Source: Runella zeae DSM 19591 (lineage in GTDB: Bacteria > Bacteroidota > Bacteroidia > Cytophagales > Spirosomataceae). From it: a DNA stretch of 64,000 nt. The first letter of the stretch is position 1. Each line of letters opens with the position of its first letter. The notes beneath the pieces are model-generated. The model worked only from the letters and a program-made list of their open reading frames with translations, was not told the origin of the DNA and did not search any database. This document shows positions 54,326 through 63,343 of the stretch, piece after piece. Location: positions 62,001 to 126,000 of the forward strand of contig NZ_AUIF01000035.1 in NCBI RefSeq assembly GCF_000423565.1, given 5' to 3'. Position numbers and translations under genes: made by a program.

Positions 54326-54967
54326 TTATCCAATTTGACCCTTCATATATTTTGTGATGGCTTCTGTTTTGTTGTTGACTTGCAGTATTTTATACATTTT
54401 TTTGATGTGAGACCGTACAGTTTCAATCGAAATAAACAGCTTTTCAGAAATAGCCCCATAACTCTTGCCATCCACTAGCATTTCCAATATTTCTTTTTGA
54501 CGGTCGGTTAAGATACTTGCCTTGCTCACTCGGCCGCCCATGAGGTGGTTTACTATTTCTCGAGCGATAGAAGGCGACATATACGATCCCCCGTTTACCA
54601 CAATCCGTAGTGCATCTACGATTTCGGTCAGACTAGCTTTTTTGGAGATATATGAGCAGGCTCCCGAGCAGAGAGCTTTCAAAATAATGTCTTCTTCTTC
54701 GTAGGTAGTCAGCATCACAACGTTGACATCGGGCAAGCGTTCGAATATATATGGCAATGCCTCAATCCCAGACATCCCCGGCAAGCCAATGTCTAGCAAG
54801 AGGATGTCGGTGTGTAAACGATGATCGAGGTCAAAAACCCGAAAGAACGATTCAATAGAAGGCTGTACCGTCGTGATTTCGAATTCTTCATGAAAACCAA
54901 TAAACTTGGAAACATTGTCCCGAATCACCTTATTGTCTTCTATTATACTGATTTTAGCGGGGGTCAT
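54326..54967 (-). CDS. NarL/LuxR-family response regulator
   Basis: 213 residues from ATG 54967 (MTPAKISIIEDNKVIRDN); an upstream in-frame start adds an unconserved extension. Receiver domain with phosphoacceptor Asp59 in LLLDIGLPGMSG. C-terminal LuxR helix-turn-helix (about 148-213) with LTDRQKEILEMLVDGKSYGAISEKLFISIETVRSHIKKMYKIL. It pairs with the propeller histidine kinase that follows on the same strand. The divergent gene at 55152 and the two inverted repeats between them make that gene the best candidate target. Confidence 0.94.
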   Translation of the reverse strand: MTPAKISIIEDNKVIRDNVSKFIGFHEEFEITTVQPSIESFFRVFDLDHRLHTDILLLDIGLPGMSGIEALPYIFERLPDVNVVMLTTYEEEDIILKALCSGACSYISKKASLTEIVDALRIVVNGGSYMSPSIAREIVNHLMGGRVSKASILTDRQKEILEMLVDGKSYGAISEKLFISIETVRSHIKKMYKILQVNNKTEAITKYMKGQIG

Positions 54968-55016
54968 AATCTTAGGAAATTTACACAAAATTAGAAGCAA
55001 AACCTTAAGAAAACTA

Positions 55017-55075
55017 TCACCCTGTGGGGTGATTTTACATGAAAATTTCCACTTTTTTTCACCTGTTTGGGTGAT
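55017..55075. promoter_or_regulatory. paired inverted repeats in the divergent intergenic region
   Basis: Two TCACC-N6-GGTGAT sites, at 55017-55033 (TCACC CTGTGG GGTGAT) and 55059-55075 (TCACC TGTTTG GGTGAT). Centres are 42 bp apart, about four helical turns. They sit 50-108 bp upstream of the response regulator start and 77-135 bp upstream of the secreted-protein start. Probable operators of a dimeric regulator, most simply the response regulator beside them. Confidence 0.6.
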
Positions 55076-55151
55076 TGAAATGAGTTTGGATTTGTGCCAA
55101 TTTTGTGTCATTACGTTCAACGATATTGTTTACTAACACTCTCAAAATCAA

Positions 55152-56579
55152 ATGAAAAACTTGGTAATGCCTTCGCGTTTTGTTATTCTAAATTTGTATT
55201 TTACAAACATTGACAGAATAAAAACAATCTCTATCTTCTTGGGGCTTTGGGTGTTTGCAATGTTTGCTAATGCGCAGACCAAAACCATCACCAATTTTTA
55301 TCGCCCCGGAAAAATAGGCTTAGAAGATGGTAAGGTAGTCAGCAATAATACTGTTACCAACGCAACTTGGATAATTGAACCCTTTGGTGGACCCAATTAT
55401 GCTCCTCTAGTACGCATCAAAAATGCCGCTACGGGCGACTACCTTCACAACGAAACAAGAACACTCTCTTGTGGAAAAATCCAGCCCGGCTGGCATAGCG
55501 CCCTTTGGCTGCTCAGACCTCTCAATCAAGGATTGACGCTGATCATCAATTACTGGACCAAAGAATATTTGCACGTGGAGCGTGGGCCACTCGAAATCAG
55601 TTCGATAGGATCAGAAGCATGGAATAGTGCTTACTGGAAAATCGAAACCGTAGAATCGCGCAAGTTTCCTGAAACTTATAAACCTCCCCTCACGCTTCAA
55701 GCCAGAAATGTGGCTACGAGCTTGTTAATCAACGGTGCTTTATATAATGGAAATGCACCCACGCTTACATCGAGTATGGTAGCACTTACTAATCAAGGAA
55801 AGTATCTGGAATATACTTTTAACAATATCCCCGACAAATATCTGAATCCTCAGCTCGCGATTGCCAACATAAAATTTCGTCCCAAGGCTAGTATCAAAGA
55901 CGGCGTTTTGTATGTTCACCTTACTACAGAGGGTAGTTCTATCAATATCAATCCTCAAACTTATGTCAACAAAAAACTAGAGCGGGGTTTTTATACCAAT
56001 CGCGTAGAAACCAGTATTACTATATCCGATGATTTTGAGAAAGATGCTTGGGGACCCCTCAACCTCAACTCAGAAGGTACGCTGACAGATATGAGTCAAT
56101 TTACGGTAGGAGTCTCTAAAGATGGACCCAATATTTCTTATAGCTTAGGCTCTCAATACTCCAAACAAATCAAGGATTTTAGTTTTGAAGACAAAACTTA
56201 CAGCAATACCATTTCGGGAATTTGGAAAATGGGAAAAGATATTATCGAAAAAACAGCTGGACAGTATTCTGGATTAGCGGAGCTTCCGGCTTTGGCAAGT
56301 GGCAATTTCCCCATCTATGCCCAAGCGATTTTTAAAGCCCGACAGGCCAATTATATTCCCAATAGTGTCACCATCAATTTTAAGCTCAAAACCCAATTTA
56401 AGGAAATGGTGTTGGTCTCAAATCAAGGCTCAGATGTGCAGGCGTTCTTTGAAGGTTTTGTATTCTACGCTAATCCCAAAACTTACCAAGGTACGTTAGC
56501 CTACAAATTAGGAGAAAAAGTGATTGATGATGAAGTGCTTTATACCATTATCCTAGACCTAACACCTCTAAAACAATAA
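55152..56579 (+). CDS. secreted protein with a trefoil-like N-terminal half, unknown function
   Basis: 475 residues; a long positively charged lead and a hydrophobic helix end near FANAQ (about residue 42), so exported. Residues about 45-180 carry repeated lobes that read like ricin-type trefoil lectin units (APLVRIKNAATGDYLHN, GLTLIINYWTKEYLHV, SAYWKIE). The second half (about 185-475) is almost all beta (YLEYTFNNIPDKY, SVTINFKLKTQF, YTIILDLTPL) with SISYSLGS-like segments that recall beta-barrel cytolysins only weakly. I do not recognise the family. It is divergent from the response regulator and may be its target. Confidence 0.6.
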   Translation: MKNLVMPSRFVILNLYFTNIDRIKTISIFLGLWVFAMFANAQTKTITNFYRPGKIGLEDGKVVSNNTVTNATWIIEPFGGPNYAPLVRIKNAATGDYLHNETRTLSCGKIQPGWHSALWLLRPLNQGLTLIINYWTKEYLHVERGPLEISSIGSEAWNSAYWKIETVESRKFPETYKPPLTLQARNVATSLLINGALYNGNAPTLTSSMVALTNQGKYLEYTFNNIPDKYLNPQLAIANIKFRPKASIKDGVLYVHLTTEGSSININPQTYVNKKLERGFYTNRVETSITISDDFEKDAWGPLNLNSEGTLTDMSQFTVGVSKDGPNISYSLGSQYSKQIKDFSFEDKTYSNTISGIWKMGKDIIEKTAGQYSGLAELPALASGNFPIYAQAIFKARQANYIPNSVTINFKLKTQFKEMVLVSNQGSDVQAFFEGFVFYANPKTYQGTLAYKLGEKVIDDEVLYTIILDLTPLKQ

Positions 56580-56742
56580 AAGCTAGATATGTAAACTAAA
56601 GTTTAAGACTGGGCTACTTGTAAAGATTTGCTTCATAAGATTTTCTTGTGGGGCATTTTGTTTTTTGAGAATCTGTTGCGAGAGGGGAAAATAGTTTCTA
56701 AGTTTAAAGCCTATTTCTTAATCATCCTTAATTCCATCAATC

Positions 56743-58113
56743 ATGGCAGAAAAACAATATAAAATCCTTCTCAGCGAAGACGAAATTCCGAGACAGTGGT
56801 ACAACATTCAGGCCGATATGCCCAACAAACCCCTGCCGCCGCTTCACCCTGCTACCAAGCAACCCGTAGGGCCGGGCGATTTGGCGCCGTTGTTTCCGAT
56901 GGAGCTTATCAAGCAAGAAGTTTCGCAAGAGCGCTACATTGAGATCCCTGAAGAAGTACGCGAAATCTACAAACTATGGCGACCTACGCCGATGTTTCGG
57001 GCGCACCGCTTAGAAAAAATGCTTGATACACCTGCCAAGATTTATTACAAATACGAAGGTGTAAGTCCCTCAGGAAGTCACAAAACCAATACCGCCGTGG
57101 CGCAGGCGTATTATAACAAAATGGAAGGCGTAAAACGCATCACCACCGAAACAGGAGCTGGACAATGGGGAACTGCCTTGGCGATTGCGTGTCAGATGTT
57201 TGACATCGAATGTGAAGTATTTCAGGTACGGATTAGCTACAACCAAAAACCCTACCGCAAAGCTTTGATTGAGTCTTTTGGGGCCAAAATTTACCCTTCT
57301 CCTTCGGAGCTTACGGCATCGGGACGGAAGATTTTGGAACAATATCCTGACACTCCCGGCAGCTTGGGTATTGCGATTTCGGAAGCCATCGAATGTGCTG
57401 TGCAGGATGAAAATTGCAAATACGCCCTTGGGAGCGTACTCAACCACGTACTCATGCATCAGACCATCATTGGGCAAGAGTGTTTGGTACAGATGGAAAA
57501 AGCGGGTGATTTTCCTGACGTTGTGATTGCACCGTTAGGGGGAGGTTCCAACTTCGCAGGCATTTCATTTCCCTTCCTTCACCAAAACCTCACCCAAGGC
57601 AAAAAAGTACGGGCCATTGCGGTAGAGCCTGCTTCTTGTCCCAAACTGACCAAAGGGGAGTTTCGTTATGATTTTGGCGATTCGGCGGGTTTTACGCCTT
57701 TGTTGCCAATGTATACGCTGGGGCACAATTTCCGCCCGGCGGCGATTCATGCGGGTGGTTTGCGCTATCATGGCGCGTCGGTGCTGTGTTCGCAGTTGCT
57801 CAAAGACGGCCTCATCGAAGCCAACGCTATTCAGCAATTAGAGTGTTTTGAAGCGGGAGTGGCGTTTGCCAAAGCGGAGGGAATCATCCCCGCGCCTGAG
57901 GCTACGCACGGCATTGCGCAGGTATTTCGCGAGGCGCAGCGCTGCAAAGAAGAAGGCAAATCCGAAACCATTCTTTTTAATCTTTGCGGACACGGTTTCT
58001 TGGATATGCAGGCCTATACCGATTATTTCGACGGCAAACTCGCCGACCACTACCTAACCGACGAAGAGCTCAAATCGGGCTTGAAGGAGTTGGAAGGGTA
58101 TCCTGTAGCCTAA
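56743..58113 (+). CDS. trpB: tryptophan synthase beta-like PLP-dependent protein (TrpB2 type)
   Basis: 456 residues, longer than TrpB1 and with the TrpB2 pattern: N-terminal extension with ERYIEIPEEVREIYKLWRPTPMFRAHRLE, PLP lysine Lys114 in SPSGSHKTN, then RITTETGAGQWGTALAIA and the phosphate-binding loop APLGGGSNFAG. It synthesises tryptophan from indole and serine; TrpB2 enzymes may act without TrpA or mainly salvage indole. No other trp gene is visible nearby. Cytoplasmic. A hairpin terminator follows the stop, separating it from the NACHT gene. Confidence 0.92.
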   Translation: MAEKQYKILLSEDEIPRQWYNIQADMPNKPLPPLHPATKQPVGPGDLAPLFPMELIKQEVSQERYIEIPEEVREIYKLWRPTPMFRAHRLEKMLDTPAKIYYKYEGVSPSGSHKTNTAVAQAYYNKMEGVKRITTETGAGQWGTALAIACQMFDIECEVFQVRISYNQKPYRKALIESFGAKIYPSPSELTASGRKILEQYPDTPGSLGIAISEAIECAVQDENCKYALGSVLNHVLMHQTIIGQECLVQMEKAGDFPDVVIAPLGGGSNFAGISFPFLHQNLTQGKKVRAIAVEPASCPKLTKGEFRYDFGDSAGFTPLLPMYTLGHNFRPAAIHAGGLRYHGASVLCSQLLKDGLIEANAIQQLECFEAGVAFAKAEGIIPAPEATHGIAQVFREAQRCKEEGKSETILFNLCGHGFLDMQAYTDYFDGKLADHYLTDEELKSGLKELEGYPVA

Positions 58114-58118
58114 ATACC

Positions 58119-58151
58119 ACCCCAGGCGATACTTTTAGTGTCGCTTGGGGT
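58119..58151 (+). terminator. terminator hairpin after trpB
   Basis: Stem ACCCCAGGCGATAC / GTGTCGCTTGGGGT with two G-U pairs and a TTTTA loop, a few bases after the trpB stop; the T-run after it is weak. The AT-rich gap to 58328 shows nothing else. Confidence 0.65.
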
Positions 58152-58328
58152 AGTTTACTTCTAAAATTAGAATATGTAGACATCTTGCGATAGAATTTGA
58201 AAGAGTTGGAAGATTCAATATTTCTCTATTGTCTTTGTGGAAATTAAAGAGTGAATGAAAATTTTTTCTCATATTGAGAAATTTGATATTTTTGATAAAA
58301 TATTATTATAACCTGCAAGACTAATCTT

Positions 58329-61070
58329 ATGAAAGATACTACTTTAATTCCCATAAAAAAACCTATAAAATGGTATAATAAAATTGTGAAAATGGATTTT
58401 AAAAAGCTTTTTGTGGCTCTTACTAAATCTGTTTTAATGTTCAAGTTTAAACCTATGACTCCCGTTGATGGAGTTAAAGAGCTAAGTGATATTTTTAATG
58501 CATTTGAACTTAAAAGCGACATATCAGGATTAGCTTACATGTTGCTTCTAAAAGCAATGGTTAATGCAGCACATAACTTAACTCTTGAAAATGCCTTTCT
58601 TTTGAGTGAAGATTTAAAATCTACATCTGAACTTTATGATAATCCTGATTATGTAAAATTTCTTGATGATATGAATAGTGTTTTGGAAAAAAAAGAACTA
58701 GCTATTTCATTAGAAACTTTTACAAATCCACGATCTCTTTCTCTGTTGATAGATTTTGTTGGTTTTTTTCAAAATTGGCTTATGTTTTTTGAAGTTGATA
58801 AAAATGCGGCACAAAATATTTCTAATCGACTGCCAGCTTATTTTGTAATGGCACTTAATGATGAATGGAGAAGCAACCCAAGTGTTTATGAACCTCTATT
58901 AAAGAAAACGGAAACACCTTTTACTGGAGCTGCTAAGAGAGAACTAGAATGGAAACGGTATGATGCTTTTCTGCAACAGCAAATTGAACAATCTGTTTTT
59001 GATGAACCTTTTAGCTTAAATCAAATTTTCATTCCACTTCGAGCTTATTATTACGAAAAAGGAAACAGTAAGGATGAAGACACTCTTATACACCAAAAAT
59101 CAGGTGAAGAAAAAAAATGCCGAATTCCTGTAAATCTAAATGATACATTAGATGAATGGCTTCGTTCCAAAGAGCCACGTGAATGTATCCGCTTTTTAAG
59201 TGGTGGACCTGGTTCTGGCAAATCTTCTTTCGCAAAAATTTGGGCGGCCTCTATTTCTAATAGACAAGACTTTAATGTACTTTTTGTTTCTTTGCATCTA
59301 TTTGATATTCAAGGAGATTTAGTAGATTCTATTGGTAAATACGTACAATTAAATACTGATATTAAATTTTCATTTAATCCCCTTCAAGAGGAGGGTAAAA
59401 AACTATTAATTATTTTCGATGGCTTAGATGAACTATCGCAGCAAGGAAGTATGGCTACTGAAATAGCCAGCCGATTCATCCAAAGTTTAAACACTTTTAA
59501 CTCCTACAGCAATCGGCCGAACCATATAAAGACATTGTTTTTAGTAACAGGTCGTGAGTTAGCCATTCAGGGTAATACAGTTGAGTTTCAGATTCCCAAA
59601 CAGGTTCTACATTTATTGCCTTATAAAATTCATGATAATTTTTTTGAAAACTTAGATGGTACTCAAAAAAGTATAGTACAGCAAGATCAAAGACATGATT
59701 GGTGGGAAAAATATGGAAAATTAAAGGGGAATATTTATGAAAGGATGCCACAAGCTTTGCAATTAGATAAATTAGAAGAAATAACAGCCCAGCCTTTACT
59801 TAATTACTTAGTTGCACTAAGTGTTGAACGAGGTAAAATTAAATTTACTATAAACACAAATTTAAATGATATTTATCGTGATTTGTTAGAAGGCGTTTAC
59901 GATCGTGCTTATGAAAAACGTCAACATAAAAACATTGAACATCTTTCTATTCAAGACTTTTCCAGGATTTTAGAAGAAATAGCTATTTCCGCATGGCATG
60001 GAGGTGATACACGGACAACTTCAGTAAAAAAAATCGAAAGACATATTGAAAGAAATAATATTAAGCAACTTTTAGAACGATTTAAGACAGACGCTAAGTC
60101 TGGAATTATTAGATTATTAACGGCTTTCTACTTTAGAGAATTTGGTATTCAGGATGGAGAGCAAACATTTGAATTTACTCATAAGAGCTTTGGGGAATAT
60201 TTAACTGCAGTTCGTTTAGTAAAACAAGCTGAAAGGATAGATAAACAGTTAAATGCTCGAAAAAGCAATTATGATGAAGGGTGGGATGAGGAGACGGCTT
60301 TAGGAATATGGGTTGAAATGACAGGTGAGACAGCTATGGATGGTTATCTATTTAGTTTTGTTTTAGACGAGATAATGCGATACCCGAAAGAAAAACTAAT
60401 CAGTTGGCAAGAAAATTTTTCACATTTATTATCTATTGTAATAAACCAAGGAATGCCATTGGGAAAAGAACGAAGAAGCCATAAAGAAGAAACACGAGTT
60501 TTTCGTAACGCAGGTGAAGCCTTGCTAGCATTCCATAGTGCATGTGTTAGACAAACCCAGCTACATTCAAAAATTGAAGTGCAATCTGAAACTGCTTTTG
60601 GAGCTTGGTTTTCAACACTTCAACCTCAAAGAACGAGTGCCAAAAATGTTTTAGCTTATCAATGTCTTAATTTTCTTAAATTATCAGATTGCTGCTTTGA
60701 TATGGTGGATTTTTACAGGGCTGATTTTAATAACTCTATTTTTTTTAAATGTAGATTTCATTTTGCTACTCTTGTGAAAACATTTTTGGAAAAAACTCAA
60801 TTTATTGATTCGCAGATGATGTGGGCTAATCTAACAGACGCTAATCTAACAGATGCTAATCTAAGAGGCGCTAATCTAAGAGGCGCTAATCTAAGAGGCG
60901 CTAATCTAACAGGTGCTAGTCTAACAAAAGCTAATCTAACAGGTGCTAGTCTAACAAAAGCTAATCTAACAGGTGCTAATCTAACTAAGGCTAAATTAAG
61001 AGAGGTTGATTTAAGAGAGGTTGATTTAAGAGAAGTTGATTTAATAGAGGTTGAAGAGAGATTTATTTAA
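58329..61070 (+). CDS. NACHT NTPase with C-terminal pentapeptide repeats
   Basis: 913 residues. About 1-270 is a helical N-terminal domain I do not recognise. The NTPase core follows: Walker A GGPGSGKS at 292-299, Walker B LLIIFDGLDEL with Asp364 and the NACHT-type DGLDE, then helical winged-helix-like and arm regions (FEFTHKSFGEYLTAVRLVKQA near 610-640, the usual end of a NACHT core). The C-terminal about 130 residues turn into pentapeptide repeats (ANLTD, ANLRG, ANLTG, VDLRE), a right-handed beta-helix tail. NACHT proteins include bacterial anti-phage defence ATPases; sensing domains are often C-terminal. Codon use and AT-richness differ from neighbours and an IS remnant follows, so transfer is likely. 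Confidence 0.9.
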   Translation: MKDTTLIPIKKPIKWYNKIVKMDFKKLFVALTKSVLMFKFKPMTPVDGVKELSDIFNAFELKSDISGLAYMLLLKAMVNAAHNLTLENAFLLSEDLKSTSELYDNPDYVKFLDDMNSVLEKKELAISLETFTNPRSLSLLIDFVGFFQNWLMFFEVDKNAAQNISNRLPAYFVMALNDEWRSNPSVYEPLLKKTETPFTGAAKRELEWKRYDAFLQQQIEQSVFDEPFSLNQIFIPLRAYYYEKGNSKDEDTLIHQKSGEEKKCRIPVNLNDTLDEWLRSKEPRECIRFLSGGPGSGKSSFAKIWAASISNRQDFNVLFVSLHLFDIQGDLVDSIGKYVQLNTDIKFSFNPLQEEGKKLLIIFDGLDELSQQGSMATEIASRFIQSLNTFNSYSNRPNHIKTLFLVTGRELAIQGNTVEFQIPKQVLHLLPYKIHDNFFENLDGTQKSIVQQDQRHDWWEKYGKLKGNIYERMPQALQLDKLEEITAQPLLNYLVALSVERGKIKFTINTNLNDIYRDLLEGVYDRAYEKRQHKNIEHLSIQDFSRILEEIAISAWHGGDTRTTSVKKIERHIERNNIKQLLERFKTDAKSGIIRLLTAFYFREFGIQDGEQTFEFTHKSFGEYLTAVRLVKQAERIDKQLNARKSNYDEGWDEETALGIWVEMTGETAMDGYLFSFVLDEIMRYPKEKLISWQENFSHLLSIVINQGMPLGKERRSHKEETRVFRNAGEALLAFHSACVRQTQLHSKIEVQSETAFGAWFSTLQPQRTSAKNVLAYQCLNFLKLSDCCFDMVDFYRADFNNSIFFKCRFHFATLVKTFLEKTQFIDSQMMWANLTDANLTDANLRGANLRGANLRGANLTGASLTKANLTGASLTKANLTGANLTKAKLREVDLREVDLREVDLIEVEERFI
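60825..61049 (+). repeat. 15-bp minisatellite encoding the pentapeptide tail
   Basis: Fifteen in-frame units of 15 bp, mostly GCTAATCTAACAGGT-like, ending in diverged GTTGATTTAAGAGAG units. Units 6-10 alternate in a 30-bp pattern (ANLTG, ASLTK). Units 3-5 are identical. The repeat keeps the frame, so copy-number change would lengthen or shorten the beta-helix without breaking the gene. Confidence 0.9.
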
Positions 61071-61157
61071 CGTGAATTATGTAATCTAGGCAAACTCAAC
61101 AGGGTATCTTGCCTACTGGCTGAGCAGGTCAACTTACTAAGAGTGAAATGATAGCTA

Positions 61158-61595
61158 TTGATTAAATTCGTACTTACACTAGGCAATGTAGCTGACAATA
61201 ACGCGGCTGTATTGACAGAGATATTAGGCGGTTTGCAGGGGCAGTGCTTCGGCGACCGGGTCTACCTCACTAAACTCTTTGCCCAATTTTATGAGCAAGC
61301 CTTGCAGTTGGGTACTAAACTCCAACGGCGCATGAAAAATACACTCATGAAGTTGTCAGACGAACTCAAGTTACGCTAGAGGGGACTGATTGAATCAGTC
61401 AACTACCTACTAACATCGGTATTGGATATTGAACATACCCGTTATCGCAGTCCTATTAATGCACAATGCAGTATCTTCAGTGGATTAATTGCTTATTGTT
61501 TTCTTGGACACAAGCCTTCTATTGTCATGCCTAATCAATTCCAAATCTGTGTCCATAATTCACGTCAAGTTACAAAGACAATGCCTATTTTGTAG
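61158..61595 (+). pseudogene. IS982-like transposase remnant (C-terminal part)
   Basis: The reading IKFVLTLGNVADNN, LGGLQGQCFGDRVYLTKLFAQFYEQ, LMKLSDELKLR, then after an in-frame TAG (61377) RGLIESVNYLLTS, DIEHTRYRSPIN and SGLIAYCFLGHKPS is the C-terminal half of an IS982-family DDE transposase. The N-terminal half is missing, and upstream of 61158 the frame is closed. It is a dead fragment lying between the NACHT gene and a truncated receptor. Recognition is from the family's conserved C-terminal text; the exact ends of the element are not visible. Confidence 0.75.
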
Positions 61596-61599
61596 ATGT

Positions 61600-62190
61600 G
61601 ACCCCAACGAAGAAACTAATTTTTGGGAAAATAAACTCACTTCAGGCCAGGGCTGGGCGTATGGATATGAGGCTTTACTGAAAAAAAACGCAGGTAAACT
61701 AAAGGGTTGGATTGGCTATACATTGGCTTGGTCTATTCGTCAATTTCCCGATTTGAATGCAGGTACTCCTTTTTATTCACGCCAAGACCGCCGTCATGAG
61801 TTTGAACTTGTGAGTACGTATGCGCTGAAGCCAAGGGTCAGGTTATCAGCCAACTGGATTTATGCAAGTGGCAATCCCCTAACCGCACCTTTGAGTTCGT
61901 TTGTTTCTTTTAAAAACGATAGAATAGGTTTGATAGATTATGGGGCAATGAATGCGTACCGTACCAAAGCAATTCATCGGTTAGACGTAGGCATTCAATT
62001 TCATCGCAAACGCAAATATTTTGAACGTTTCTGGGAAATTGGGTTTTACAATGCCTATAATCGCCAAAATCCGTTTTATTATTCAGTAGAAACGATAGAA
62101 AATCCACGGCAAGGAACTGTAAAATATGAATTGAGAAGCCGTGCTTTGTTTCCCATTGTCCCGTCAGTTAGTTATAATGTCAAGTGGTAA
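61600..62190 (+). pseudogene. C-terminal stump of a TonB-dependent receptor
   Basis: About 196 codons with no start of their own: QGWAYGYEALLKKNAGKLKGWIGYTLAW, DRRHEFELVSTYALKPRVRLSANWIYASGNPL, GFYNAYNRQNPF and the closing VPSVSYNVKW, i.e. the last barrel strands of a TonB receptor with a DUF4249 partner. Everything upstream, plug and most of the barrel, is missing; the break coincides with the transposase remnant. The DUF4249 gene 1 bp downstream is intact. Confidence 0.85.
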
Positions 62191-62191
62191 T

Positions 62192-63076
62192 ATGAACTGT
62201 AGAAGCATCTTTTTATGGATTTTGGTATGGGTCATCACCTCTAACTGTATAGAAGTCAGCCCTCTATCTCCTAAAGCAAGTCCAAAATTTGCTGTTGTTG
62301 CCGTTATCTCTCCTACAGATTCGTTGGTTACGGCCTTTGTTTCGACTATCAATCCCCTTGGACAAGAATTTAAGACTTCTGATATGGTTGTCAAAAATGC
62401 GAAAGTGAATATCAAGTCTGGGGCAGAGCAGCTACAATTACAGTATGTCGATTCAATTCAACGCTATCAGACGGTGACGAAAAGCTTTGTAAGGTATGAT
62501 ACCAACTATGAATTATTAGTAGAAATTCCTAACCAAACTCCCCTAAAAGCCACTTATAAAACCTTAAAAGAGATTTCGCCAACGATTCAACTAATACAGG
62601 ATAAGCAGAACGTAGAAATAAAGGTAAATTGGAAAGATACGCCCGATGAAAGCAATGTATATAGTCTTTCAATCAACTATTGGAATGCTCAGTTAGGAAG
62701 AATATCTAGTTCGGGCATAGATTGGGAGGGTATTGCGCGTACTTCTATAACTATCTCAGACAATGGAAATTTGAACTATACCGCTAAAGGGACTTTACCA
62801 AAAAGTAGTTCTGTCTCGGATACCACCAAATTCACACTGCTGTTTTATAATATCGACAAGGCAACTTCCGATTTCTTCAACAAAAGGTCTGCTCAGTACA
62901 ATCAAAATCAGGCTAATCAGCAGTCTATTTTTGAGTTCATTACCGATGTTTCACAAAATCAGACGGACTTGAACACTTTTTTTGAGCGATTCAAAGAACC
63001 TGTTTTGCTGCCTTCTAACATTGAAAATGGATTAGGCTTTTTTGGAGGGTATTATCAAAAGCGAATTAAGTTGTAA
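62192..63076 (+). CDS. DUF4249 lipoprotein
   Basis: 294 residues from ATG 62192, which sits 1 bp after the receptor stop and opens a lipoprotein-like signal (SIFLWILVWVITSNC). An in-frame ATG at 62177 lies inside the receptor frame. It has the DUF4249 layout: beta strands FAVVAVISPTDSLVTAFVS, then PLKATYKTLK and the signature ending EPVLLPSNIENGLGFFGGYY. DUF4249 proteins are usually encoded after a TonB receptor of the FecA/CarboxypepD type and are thought to help its substrate capture. Its receptor gene is truncated, so it is probably an orphan here. Confidence 0.85.
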   Translation: MNCRSIFLWILVWVITSNCIEVSPLSPKASPKFAVVAVISPTDSLVTAFVSTINPLGQEFKTSDMVVKNAKVNIKSGAEQLQLQYVDSIQRYQTVTKSFVRYDTNYELLVEIPNQTPLKATYKTLKEISPTIQLIQDKQNVEIKVNWKDTPDESNVYSLSINYWNAQLGRISSSGIDWEGIARTSITISDNGNLNYTAKGTLPKSSSVSDTTKFTLLFYNIDKATSDFFNKRSAQYNQNQANQQSIFEFITDVSQNQTDLNTFFERFKEPVLLPSNIENGLGFFGGYYQKRIKL

Positions 63077-63288
63077 TTTTCACTAGCCAAAGTATTGTTC
63101 TACAAATTGGTTCATATGGTCATTTTTTAGGAAAGTGGGATTTATCCTTATTATTTTAAAGTCTGGGTTTAAAATAAATACCATTATTTTAAATTCACAC
63201 TTTAAAATCAATGCTAGAATGATATACTGTCCAGAAAAGACTTGAAAAATTTCAATTTTTCCATATTATTTTTGGATGACTAACACAC

Positions 63289-63328
63289 AAAAAACCGCCG
63301 CAAAGCTCAAGCTCTGCGGCGGTTTTTT
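63289..63328. terminator. bidirectional intrinsic terminator
   Basis: A-run, stem AACCGCCGCA / TGCGGCGGTT, loop AAGCTCAAGCTC, then six T; the A-run makes it work in both directions. It lies between the convergent DUF4249 and cytochrome genes. The rest of the 267-bp gap is AT-rich with no gene seen. Confidence 0.85.
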
Positions 63329-63343
63329 GTAGAAGAGTCTAGC

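Noticed and set aside
60825-61049. Short regular repeats that could look like a CRISPR array
   Set aside because: Units are 15 bp, in frame, without unique spacers, and encode ANLxx pentapeptides.
61489-61599. Start of the receptor fragment at the 61489 ATG
   Set aside because: The first 37 codons of that frame overlap the transposase remnant read in another frame and show no receptor similarity; homology begins at about 61600.
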